From Bacillota bacterium (GTDB taxonomy: Bacteria > Bacillota > Clostridia > DSM-8532), in assembly GCA_023415205.1 (NCBI GenBank), contig JAEZLR010000045.1:186001-250000 (forward strand): a DNA stretch of 64,000 nucleotides. Direction: 5' to 3'. Within the stretch, counting starts at the first letter, position 1. Every line of letters starts with the position of its first letter. The notes below the pieces were generated by a model. The model made no database searches, was not told where the DNA came from, and saw nothing but the letters and a program-made list of their open reading frames with translations. Made by a program: the position numbers and the translations under genes. Of the stretch, positions 43,793 to 51,311 are shown in pieces.

Positions 43793-43910
43793 CTTATTTT
43801 GTTAAGTGGAAATGCAAACCCCTGTGATAACATGTAACTAGTAGATAAACCCTTCAAAGAATCGGAGACCCTCGTAAAAGAGGGAGGCGAACAAAGGAGC
43901 GGTTAAGGTT

Positions 43911-45068
43911 TTGAAAGCAAATGTTCTAATTGTGCATGGCGGGGCACCCACGGCGGTTATTAATTCATCCTTGTATGGTGCCGTAACCGAAGCAAAAAAA
44001 TATGACCAGGTTGACCGGATTTATGGTGCCCTTGGAGGGTCAAAGGCTATTCTGGACGAAAACTTCTTTGACCTTAAACAGGTGGGAGAGGAGTCATTGA
44101 GGCTTCTGCTTCAAACCCCCGCATCGGCTATTGGCACCTCACGATATGAGCTTGATGACACACATTATGAGCGTATGGTTGAGATCTTTCAGCGGAACAA
44201 TATTAAATATGTGCTATTTAATGGGGGCAACGGGTCCATGGACACCTGTGGAAAGATTCATAGGGTCTGTGAGAAAAAGGGCATTCATGTGGTGGGTATT
44301 CCCAAAACCATTGATAACGATATTGCCATCACCGATCATGCGCCCGGCTTTGGAAGTGCGGCGCGCTATATTGCAGCCACTGTCAGCGAGGTGGCGCAGG
44401 ATGTTAAGGCCCTGCCCATTCATGTCTGTGTGATTGAGGCCATGGGAAGAAATGCTGGTTGGCTTACCGCGGCATCCGCCCTGGCAAGAAAAAAAGAGGG
44501 AGATGCACCCCATCTTATTTATCTTCCCGAACGCCCCTTTGATGAGGATGAGTTTATAGAGGATGTTAAGAAGCTTCATGAAAAGCTGGGCGGCGTTGTG
44601 GTTGTAGTGAGCGAGGGGCTGAAGGACAAGGAAGGAAAGCCTGTTGTGCCACCAATCTTCCAGGTGGGAAGATCGCTTTACTACGGGGATGTGAGTTCCC
44701 ACCTGTCCACCTTGATCATCAAACGCTTAGGGATCAAAGCCAGAAGTGAGAAGCCCGGCCTATGCGGAAGAGCCTCCATAGCCTTCCAATCAGAAATTGA
44801 CCGGGAGGAAGCCGTCACCGCAGGAGCGTGTGCGGCAAAGGCGGCTCTGGAGGGCAAAACCGGCGTCATGGTAGGGTTTGAAAGGATTCCCGGGGAACCC
44901 TATCGCAGTAAAACCATTCTTATCCCTATAGAAGAAGTCATGCTCCATGAGAAGGTTCTCCCCGAATACTACATCAATGCCCGGGGAAATGACGTGACCA
45001 AGGAGTTTATAGAGTGGTGCAGGCCGCTCATAGGAAGCGAGCTTAGAGATTTTATCAGTTTTAAGTGA
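43911..45068 (+). CDS. 6-phosphofructokinase family protein (group III, K124-type)
   Basis: A 385-residue PFK-superfamily enzyme that transfers phosphate to C1 of a ketose. GGNGS (105-109) replaces the usual GGDGS: Gly at the position of E. coli Gly104 suggests ATP use, but Lys132 in PKTIDND is the residue typical of PPi-dependent or group III enzymes. Asn107 replaces the metal-linked Asp103. The catalytic TIDND and EAMGRNAGWL are intact. The start is TTG 43911 with AAAGGAG at 43893-43899. It leads an operon with TIM-like and LarA-like genes. It is the only sugar kinase of the island. Confidence 0.88.
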   Translation: MKANVLIVHGGAPTAVINSSLYGAVTEAKKYDQVDRIYGALGGSKAILDENFFDLKQVGEESLRLLLQTPASAIGTSRYELDDTHYERMVEIFQRNNIKYVLFNGGNGSMDTCGKIHRVCEKKGIHVVGIPKTIDNDIAITDHAPGFGSAARYIAATVSEVAQDVKALPIHVCVIEAMGRNAGWLTAASALARKKEGDAPHLIYLPERPFDEDEFIEDVKKLHEKLGGVVVVVSEGLKDKEGKPVVPPIFQVGRSLYYGDVSSHLSTLIIKRLGIKARSEKPGLCGRASIAFQSEIDREEAVTAGACAAKAALEGKTGVMVGFERIPGEPYRSKTILIPIEEVMLHEKVLPEYYINARGNDVTKEFIEWCRPLIGSELRDFISFK

Positions 45069-45082
45069 TGGGGGGAAGTAGA

Positions 45083-45931
45083 ATGAAGAGAATATACCTG
45101 AATCTCAAACGTTTTGATATCCCTAAGGCCTTTGGGGGTGTCAACAGCCTGGCCCCCATGAAGGACTGGGCAGCGGTTATTGTAAAGAGCACTCAGGAAG
45201 CTCTTAAGGCTTATGATGCCGAGGCTGTCCGCTTTGAGATGTTTTTTCCGGAGGCTCATCTTTTGGGAGCTATCAACGCTTTGTCTGATGAGGGGAACCT
45301 GACCATTGGCTGTCAAAGCGTTTTCAGGGAGGATACGGCCATCGGCGGGAATTTTGGAGCCTTTACCTCCAACCGTACGGCCAATGCCGTTAAGGCCATG
45401 GGCTGTGGAAGTACCCTGATCGGTCACTGTGAGGAACGGCGGGATAAGCTGGGAATCCTTATGGAGGCCGGGGTTAAGGATACGGATGCTGTCAATCGTT
45501 TGCTGAACAAGGAAATCCAATGCGCTATAAAGGCTGGTCTCAGGGTGCTATATTGCATCGGTGAGACCTCCGAGGAACGGCCCGAGTGGCAGAATACCTT
45601 AAGAAAGCAGCTTGAAATTGGCCTTGAGGGTGTGGATACCGCTGGGGTGACCATCGCCTACGAACCTGTCTGGGCCATTGGCCCCGGAAAAACTCCCCCC
45701 GACCGGGAGACCATTGCACAGGTGGGGCAATTTGTAAAAGAGGTTACGGGCGGTCTTTCTTTGGTCTATGGGGGAGGCCTTAAAAAGGATAACGCAGGAA
45801 TGCTTGCGTCCATTCCCCAAATTGACGGTGGTTTGATTGCCCTGACCCGATTCAACGGAGATATCGGCTTTTATCCTGACGAATATTTGGAAATAATAAA
45901 GACCTATATGGAACCTCAATCAAACGAATAA
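45083..45931 (+). CDS. Triose-phosphate isomerase-like protein, divergent phosphate sites
   Basis: A 282-residue TIM-barrel protein. The catalytic set is complete: Asn7 and Lys9 (NLK), His115 (GHCEER), Glu194 (YEPVWAIG) with the loop-6 lid (GPGKTP). The two phosphate-gripping elements of TIM are altered: YGGS is YGGGL (229-233) and the VGGASL loop is IALTRF (252-257), followed by an unusual NGDIGF. It probably isomerises a triose or tetrose other than glyceraldehyde 3-phosphate, or one with a different anionic group. ATG 45083 follows GGGGGAAG. It is third in importance to the island's odd-isomerase pattern and sits 14 bp after the PFK-like gene. Confidence 0.83.
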   Translation: MKRIYLNLKRFDIPKAFGGVNSLAPMKDWAAVIVKSTQEALKAYDAEAVRFEMFFPEAHLLGAINALSDEGNLTIGCQSVFREDTAIGGNFGAFTSNRTANAVKAMGCGSTLIGHCEERRDKLGILMEAGVKDTDAVNRLLNKEIQCAIKAGLRVLYCIGETSEERPEWQNTLRKQLEIGLEGVDTAGVTIAYEPVWAIGPGKTPPDRETIAQVGQFVKEVTGGLSLVYGGGLKKDNAGMLASIPQIDGGLIALTRFNGDIGFYPDEYLEIIKTYMEPQSNE

Positions 45932-45943
45932 GGATGTGATAGA

Positions 45944-47416
45944 ATGAAACTCTCTTTTGAATATGGATCGGGCACGATGGAAGCTAATTTGCCCGATCAT
46001 ACCGACGTTTTCATTCCCGGGGAGACGGTGCCCGATCCGCCCTATCTTGAAGATGTTGTTACAGCTACTCGAGAATCCCTGCTGAATCCTATAGGTATGG
46101 AGCCATTATCCCAATTGGCCAAAAAAGGATCAAAGGTAACGATTGTTTTTCCAGACCGGGTGAAGGGCGGGGAGCAGCCTACCGCTCATCGTAAGGTAGC
46201 CATCCCCCTCATACTGGACGAGCTGTATAAGGCTGGGGTTGAGAAGAAGGACATCCTTCTTATTTGCTCCAATGGCCTTCATAGAAAAAATACCAAAGAG
46301 GAAATCTACAATATTCTCGGCGAGGATTTATTTAATGAATTCTGGTACTCCCACCAGATCATTAACCATGACAGCGAGGATTACGAAAACCTGGTAGACC
46401 TTGGCAAGACGCGCCGGGGAGACCCGGTGATCATGAACAAATATGTTTATGATTCCGATGTGGCTATCTTAATCGGCCATACCCAGGGTAACCCATACGG
46501 AGGTTATTCTGGAGGTTATAAGCACTGTTCCACGGGCATCACCCATTGGCGAAGCATCGCCTCCCACCATGTTCCAGAGGTGATGCACAGGAAAGACTTT
46601 ACTCCTGTGAATGGTACGTCCCTCATGCGCCGCAAGTTCGATGAAATCGGACAATATATGGAAGAGAAAATGGGTAAAAAGTTCTTTTGCTGTGATGCGG
46701 TGCTGGATACCAAGTCAAGGCAGATCGCTGTATTCAGCGGCTATGCCAAGGAAATGCAGCCACTTTCATGGGAGGTGGCCGACAAGCGGACCTATGTGCA
46801 TTGGGCGGAGAAAAAGTATGATGTCATGGTCTTTGGAATGCCTCAGTTTTTCCATTATGGCAACGGAATGGGCACCAATCCTATTATGATGATGCAGGCC
46901 ATCTCGGCCCAGGTGATCCGCCATAAAAGAATTATGAGTGATAGATGTGTCATAATTTGCTCATCCCTCTGTAACGGTTATTTCCATGACGAGCTTTTTA
47001 CAGGGTACAGGAAAGTTTATGAGATGTTCCAGCATGATTATATGAACACTCTTGCCGATATGGACCGCTATGGAGAGTACTTTGCCACCCAGGAGGATTA
47101 TATCCGCAATTATCGTTTCGGTAACGGCTTTCACCCCTTCCATTCCTTCTCCATGATAAGCTGTGGACATATCGCCGAAATGAATACCTCGGCAATCTAT
47201 ATTGTTGGGGCACAGGAGCCCGGTATTGCTCGGGCCATGGGCCTCAAGACCAGGGCGACCTTTGAGGAAGCGCTCGAGGACGCAAAAAAGAAGTTTGTGG
47301 GCCCCAATCCCAATATTCTTGCGCTGCCCATGACCTTTAAATCAGCTTCGGTTCATCTGTGTATGAAGAGTGGAGTCCAGGGCAATTATGGTGTGGACTC
47401 CTGTCATATCGGTTAA
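45944..47416 (+). CDS. LarA-family nickel-pincer 2-hydroxyacid racemase/epimerase
   Basis: A 490-residue protein of the lactate racemase LarA family (DUF2088). Residues matching the L. plantarum active site can be placed: FPDRVKGG (Arg72), NGLHRKNT (His113), IGHTQGNPYGGYSGGYKH (His179, Lys193) and a following His (201 or 208). The enzyme uses a nickel-pincer nucleotide made by LarB/C/E (not seen here) to invert a 2-hydroxyacid. Family members act on lactate, malate, gluconate and others. In this operon (PFK-, TIM-, epimerase-like) the substrate is likely an aldonic acid or C3 hydroxyacid from the sugar. It starts 12 bp after the TIM-like gene. Confidence 0.82.
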   Translation: MKLSFEYGSGTMEANLPDHTDVFIPGETVPDPPYLEDVVTATRESLLNPIGMEPLSQLAKKGSKVTIVFPDRVKGGEQPTAHRKVAIPLILDELYKAGVEKKDILLICSNGLHRKNTKEEIYNILGEDLFNEFWYSHQIINHDSEDYENLVDLGKTRRGDPVIMNKYVYDSDVAILIGHTQGNPYGGYSGGYKHCSTGITHWRSIASHHVPEVMHRKDFTPVNGTSLMRRKFDEIGQYMEEKMGKKFFCCDAVLDTKSRQIAVFSGYAKEMQPLSWEVADKRTYVHWAEKKYDVMVFGMPQFFHYGNGMGTNPIMMMQAISAQVIRHKRIMSDRCVIICSSLCNGYFHDELFTGYRKVYEMFQHDYMNTLADMDRYGEYFATQEDYIRNYRFGNGFHPFHSFSMISCGHIAEMNTSAIYIVGAQEPGIARAMGLKTRATFEEALEDAKKKFVGPNPNILALPMTFKSASVHLCMKSGVQGNYGVDSCHIG

Positions 47417-47430
47417 ATATATTAGGGGGT

Positions 47431-47466
47431 GACAAGCCAACTGTGAAAGCAGTTGGCTTGTCTTGA
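47431..47466 (+). terminator. Hairpin after larA-like gene
   Basis: GACAAGCCAACTG (47431-47443) pairs perfectly with 47450-47462 around TGAAAG, with only a short T-containing tail. It may be a partial terminator, because the epimerase gene follows closely. Confidence 0.7.
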
Positions 47467-47519
47467 CTCAATGTATGAGCAGGCACCGGTGGCCGGCTCG
47501 AGGAAAGGAGTATGAGCAT

Positions 47520-48404
47520 ATGATCCATAGAATTGAGGATCAAGGCCTGAGGGTTGATGTCAACAGCCTGGGGGCAGAGCTTTGGTCCCTCTATAAAAAA
47601 GAAGAAGATATCGAATATCTCTGGCAGGGTGACACGGAGGTGTGGCCAAAGAGAGCTCCCGTCCTGTTTCCTCATTGTGGAAGGCTTAAGGAAAGTCGCT
47701 ATAGCCACAATAATAGGATCTATGAATCTCCTATACATGGCTTTGTGCGGGATCATGAGCATCGGGTAGTGGATCAGAGCAAGACCTCTATCACGTTTTT
47801 ATTGAGTGATAGCCCGGAGACCCTGAAGGTCTATCCCTTCCGATTTAATCTTTACACTCGTTTTCAGCTTGATAACGGGAAGCTTACCCAATCCTTTGAG
47901 GTGGAGAACAAACAGGAGGAAGTGATGCTTTTCAGCCTGGGCTATCACACAGGCTTTAAAGTCCCCTTTGATGCCTTTCACGGCGTCGAAGATTATTCAA
48001 TTGTCTTTGAAAAGGAGGAAAGCCCTGTTGAGCTAAAATGTAACGAAGAAGGGCTTTTGAATGGTAAAGAAGAAGTATATATGAAAAATCGTCGGACGAT
48101 TGACGTTCACGAGGGTTTGTTTCCTTCGAGCTTCATCCTATCGGGTTTGAAATCCGAGTATGTTTCCATTGTGGAGAAAGACTCGGGCAGGGAAATCAAG
48201 GTTGGCATTAAGGATTTCCCCTATGTGGTGTTCTGGTCAAAGCCTAAAAAGATTCATTTTATCTGTGTGGAGCCCTGGTATGGCCTTCCTGACGCGGCCG
48301 ATACCCAGGGTAGCTTCGAAACAAAGCCGGGAATTCTCACGCTCTCACCGGGACAAAGGTTCAGCTGCCAGATGACCATTGAAATCGGGAAGAAACTTAG
48401 GTGA
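47520..48404 (+). CDS. Aldose 1-epimerase family protein (LacX-like)
   Basis: A 294-residue mutarotase-superfamily protein. The opening NSLGAELWSLYKK, HGFVRDHEH (catalytic His), SLGYHTGFKVPF and the C-terminal CVEPWYGLPD (Glu) match the LacX/aldose-1-epimerase subgroup. It interconverts alpha and beta anomers in the cytoplasm. ATG 47520 follows AAAGGAG; longer starts would read through the preceding hairpin. It closes the pfk-tpi-lar operon and ends at a large bidirectional terminator. Confidence 0.85.
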   Translation: MIHRIEDQGLRVDVNSLGAELWSLYKKEEDIEYLWQGDTEVWPKRAPVLFPHCGRLKESRYSHNNRIYESPIHGFVRDHEHRVVDQSKTSITFLLSDSPETLKVYPFRFNLYTRFQLDNGKLTQSFEVENKQEEVMLFSLGYHTGFKVPFDAFHGVEDYSIVFEKEESPVELKCNEEGLLNGKEEVYMKNRRTIDVHEGLFPSSFILSGLKSEYVSIVEKDSGREIKVGIKDFPYVVFWSKPKKIHFICVEPWYGLPDAADTQGSFETKPGILTLSPGQRFSCQMTIEIGKKLR

Positions 48405-48450
48405 ACTGCGGGTACTACAAAACGGAGCTGGTCTCAAAAGTTTGTCTGAT

Positions 48451-48488
48451 GATATACCATGATGTTTAACTTAACATCATGGTATATC
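48451..48488. terminator. Bidirectional terminator, 16-bp perfect stem
   Basis: GATATACCATGATGTT (48451-48466) pairs perfectly with 48473-48488. It separates the convergent epimerase and gatD genes and marks the right edge of the sugar island. Confidence 0.8.
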
Positions 48489-48500
48489 TGCTATTATGAA

Positions 48501-49250
48501 CTAACCTGCCAAAAAGCGTTTCAATAGGGCTTTCCGTGCAATGTTCTCGGTTTCGTTTTCCAGGCGGTCAAGTCCTTGAAAATCAGGATATTTGTTTAGA
48601 AGGGCCAGCTTGAGCAAATGATCGGTGAGCGCAGGATTCTTTGGCAGCAGACTACCATGAGAATATGAACAGAAGGTATTCCGGTAAACCGCACCCTCAA
48701 AGCCGTCCTCACTGTTGTTGCCAAAGCCCTTGATAACCTTTCCCAAAGGCTTGACGCCTTCTCCCAGGTAGGTTTTTCCCGAGTGATTCTCAAAGCCTAT
48801 GATATAGCCGGACTGGCGGTCATCCTTTAAAAACTCCACTTCATAGACCAGATTTCCTATAAGGCGCGTATCACTGCCATGGGTCCACAAATTGAGGGCA
48901 CCAATACATTCAATTTCACTGCCCGTATGGGTTCGGTAGTACTTCCCAAGAAGCTGGAGACCGCCGCATATGCCCAGAAAAACCCTTCCAGCCTCAACAG
49001 CCTCGATGATGCGCTGGCGCTTTCCCTTCATAAGATCCTCCTGGATGATGGACTGCTCGTAGTCCTGACCGCCACCCATAAAGATGATGTCGTAATTTTC
49101 ATAATCAAAAGAGTCTCCAAGGGACACCGGGACGATATTCACATCAATACCGCGCCATTGGCATCGCTTGGAAAGGGCGATAATGTTGCCCCTGTCCCCA
49201 TAGAGGTTCATGAGATCCGGATAAAGATGGCATAGGGTTAATTCGTACAT
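48501..49250 (-). CDS. gatD: Lipid II isoglutaminyl synthase, amidotransferase subunit
   Basis: A 249-residue class I glutamine amidotransferase. FLGICGGLQLLGKYY carries the nucleophile Cys, and a late YSHGSLLPKNP carries the His. It supplies ammonia to MurT for amidating the D-Glu of lipid II in the Gram-positive cell wall. The start ATG 49250 has AGGAG upstream; upstream codons (MEIAKYP..) overlap murT's end and lack support. It lies directly downstream of murT on the minus strand. Confidence 0.9.
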   Translation of the reverse strand: MYELTLCHLYPDLMNLYGDRGNIIALSKRCQWRGIDVNIVPVSLGDSFDYENYDIIFMGGGQDYEQSIIQEDLMKGKRQRIIEAVEAGRVFLGICGGLQLLGKYYRTHTGSEIECIGALNLWTHGSDTRLIGNLVYEVEFLKDDRQSGYIIGFENHSGKTYLGEGVKPLGKVIKGFGNNSEDGFEGAVYRNTFCSYSHGSLLPKNPALTDHLLKLALLNKYPDFQGLDRLENETENIARKALLKRFLAG

Positions 49251-49288
49251 AAAGACTCCTTTTAGTGGCAGTACTACAGGATATTTCG

Positions 49289-50686
49289 CTATTTCCAAAA
49301 GTCTTTCAGATGGTATCTGGTCTTGAGGGTCTGGCGAATATCCAGCATGGCGGTATAGGTGGGCAGAAGATAGAGTGCCTCGCTTCCAGCCGAGGCCTCT
49401 AGCATAGCGTCAATCAATGCGTTGTCATCATGCTCTATCTTGATATGCTCCTCGGGTATGCCCGCGTACTTGAGGCGCAAGGCCATATCTTCGGCTCTGA
49501 GGCCCGAGACATAGAAGGCCCTCACCCGTTCCCGCATAAAAGCCAGAATTTCAAAATCCACATCCCAAAGCCAAGAGATATCGGTGCCGTCAGCCAGCTT
49601 GTCATTGATGGCCAAGGCCACCACACAGGGTTCCCTCTGAGTAAGAAGGTATTTGAGAACCTGGTTAAAGCCGGTTGGGTTTTTAACCAAAATCATCTTC
49701 AACTCTTTTTTATCAATAGAGACCGATTCCATCCGGCCAAAACCGCATTCAAAGCCTTCTAAAACATAAGCAAGGCCTTTTTCATCCAGACCAAAATGAA
49801 CCCCGAGGGCCGTTCCCGCAAGGGCGTTATATATATTGTACAGTCCGGGGAGGGCCAGCTTGACCGTGAGCTTTCCTCCGGGATAGGTGATTTCAACGGT
49901 GGAACTTAAATTATCATATTCCAGAATTTGAGTGCACTCAATCTGTGCCTGGGGGCGTTGGTAACCGCAATTGGGGCAATTAAAATGCCCCAGATGACCA
50001 AAAGAGGTGGAAGAATAGGTGTATCGGGTCATGCACTGAATGCAGAAAGCCGCATCGGTGTTGCCGCTGTCGGTGTCCTCCGGATACACCCCCTGTCCTA
50101 GACCGAAATAAATGACAGGGTTTGGTACCTTCTGGCCCAGCGAGGCACAGAGAGAATCATCAGCATTGAGGATGAGCTTGGTGTGAGGTGTGCCCAAAAT
50201 ACCTTCCCGAACACCCTTAAGGGTGGTGTAAAGCTCACCGTACCGATCCAGCTGATCCCGGAAAAAGTTTGTTACAATGACCACCTCGGGTTTGAGCTTG
50301 GGAGCTATGGTACGGAAGGCCGCTTCATCGGTTTCCAACAGCGCCGTATGTCGAAGGGGCTTTCCCGTCAGGGAGAGGGCACTGATAAGCGTTGTCGTTA
50401 TACCGCTGGCCAGATTGGCTCCGGATTTGTTGGTGATATATTTGACGCCGTTTTGGTCAAGCATGCCTGACACAATACGGGAAGTGGTTGTTTTTCCGTT
50501 GGTTCCGGTAATCATGATGACACGGAATTTACCGGCCAGCTCCCCTAAAAGGGAAGGGCATATTTTCAGGGCTACCTTGCCCGGCAGGCTTGTCCCTCCC
50601 CGATTGAGGAGACGTAAGAAAAATACCGTCAGCTTGGTCATAATAATGGCAAAGATCATGCGAACTTTGATTAAAAAACTATTCAT
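49289..50686 (-). CDS. murT: Lipid II isoglutaminyl synthase, Mur-ligase subunit
   Basis: A 465-residue Mur-ligase-like ATPase. The P-loop TGTNGKTTTSRI (about 58-69), a four-Cys zinc ribbon (CIQCMTRY.. to CPNCGYQ, about 214-238) and the C-terminal DUF1727 domain are the MurT hallmarks. Together with GatD it amidates peptidoglycan stem glutamate, a mark of Gram-positive bacteria. ATG 50686 has AAGGGAG 5 nt upstream; a GTG at 50710 would add 8 residues. The N-terminus has a short hydrophobic helix (about 8-25), possibly a membrane contact. Confidence 0.93.
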   Translation of the reverse strand: MNSFLIKVRMIFAIIMTKLTVFFLRLLNRGGTSLPGKVALKICPSLLGELAGKFRVIMITGTNGKTTTSRIVSGMLDQNGVKYITNKSGANLASGITTTLISALSLTGKPLRHTALLETDEAAFRTIAPKLKPEVVIVTNFFRDQLDRYGELYTTLKGVREGILGTPHTKLILNADDSLCASLGQKVPNPVIYFGLGQGVYPEDTDSGNTDAAFCIQCMTRYTYSSTSFGHLGHFNCPNCGYQRPQAQIECTQILEYDNLSSTVEITYPGGKLTVKLALPGLYNIYNALAGTALGVHFGLDEKGLAYVLEGFECGFGRMESVSIDKKELKMILVKNPTGFNQVLKYLLTQREPCVVALAINDKLADGTDISWLWDVDFEILAFMRERVRAFYVSGLRAEDMALRLKYAGIPEEHIKIEHDDNALIDAMLEASAGSEALYLLPTYTAMLDIRQTLKTRYHLKDFWK

Positions 50687-50723
50687 CGATACTCCCTTTG
50701 AAGGCTTCACATAAAGCTTAAAA

Positions 50724-50750
50724 GGACGGATACTAAAGTCCGTCCCCTTG
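50724..50750 (-). terminator. Terminator of CheY-like gene
   Basis: GGACGGA (plus 50725-50731) pairs with TCCGTCC (plus 50740-50746); on the minus strand TTTTAAGCTTT follows. It lies between the receiver-only gene and murT. Confidence 0.65.
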
Positions 50751-50765
50751 CTGAACCCTTTGCTT

Positions 50766-51197
50766 TTAAGAAATTGCTTCCTTAGTTTTAAGGTCCATGA
50801 GCTCTTTTAATGCCTTCCTGTAACGGATGGCAGCCTTGACTTTATTGATAAAAATAAGGTGATTAATGCTGTCAAGGGGCTTGAGGACATAGTCAAACAG
50901 CTCATACTCATGGATGACCTTACTTATTATATCCGTTTTATCCATACTTGTAGTCATAATAACAGGAATTGTCCGATAATAACCGGTTTTTTTAAATTCA
51001 TTCAAAAAGGCGATACCGTCCATCACTGGCATAAACATGTCCAGCAGAATCAGGTCAATGTTACGTCCTTCGATCATATCCAGTGCTTCGCGGCCATTTA
51101 AAGCGGAAATAATGTTGTAGTGTTCATGATAGAGAAGATTCCTCAGAACGGCGTTGTCCAAAGCACTATCATCAATGACCAGAATAGTGTTAATCAT
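50766..51197 (-). CDS. Receiver-only response regulator (CheY-like)
   Basis: A 143-residue single receiver domain with VIDDS (acidic pair), ILLDMFMPVMDG (phospho-acceptor Asp about 55), TTSMDK (Thr) and DYVLKPLD (Lys). There is no output domain, so it acts by protein contact or in a phosphorelay. It is divergent from polA and upstream of murT, and neither suggests a role. The C-terminal tail of about 20 charged residues is longer than in CheY. Confidence 0.88.
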   Translation of the reverse strand: MINTILVIDDSALDNAVLRNLLYHEHYNIISALNGREALDMIEGRNIDLILLDMFMPVMDGIAFLNEFKKTGYYRTIPVIMTTSMDKTDIISKVIHEYELFDYVLKPLDSINHLIFINKVKAAIRYRKALKELMDLKTKEAIS

Positions 51198-51311
51198 GAT
51201 TGTTTACCACCTATGTGTTAATCAATAATAACTTTTATGGATTAAAGCTAGTCCTTATTATACAATAAGAGAAGAATGATGTACAAGTCAATCACACCGG
51301 AGGACGGAAAA

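Larger units (their letters stand above)
43599..43910. other. Divergent control region, lacI-type / pfk-like
   Basis: About 310 bp without a gene. It contains two operator palindromes (43716-43725, 43783-43792), the minus-strand promoter of the regulator (43689-43718) and a small CCCTC/GAGGG hairpin at about 43869-43884 just before the pfk-like SD. No strong plus-strand promoter was recognised. Confidence 0.65.

Noticed and set aside
45103..45116. TCAAACGTTTTGA sequence resembling the CAAACGTTTG operator
   Set aside because: It lies inside the start of the TIM-like coding sequence and encodes the conserved NLKRFD segment; the extra T breaks the palindrome.
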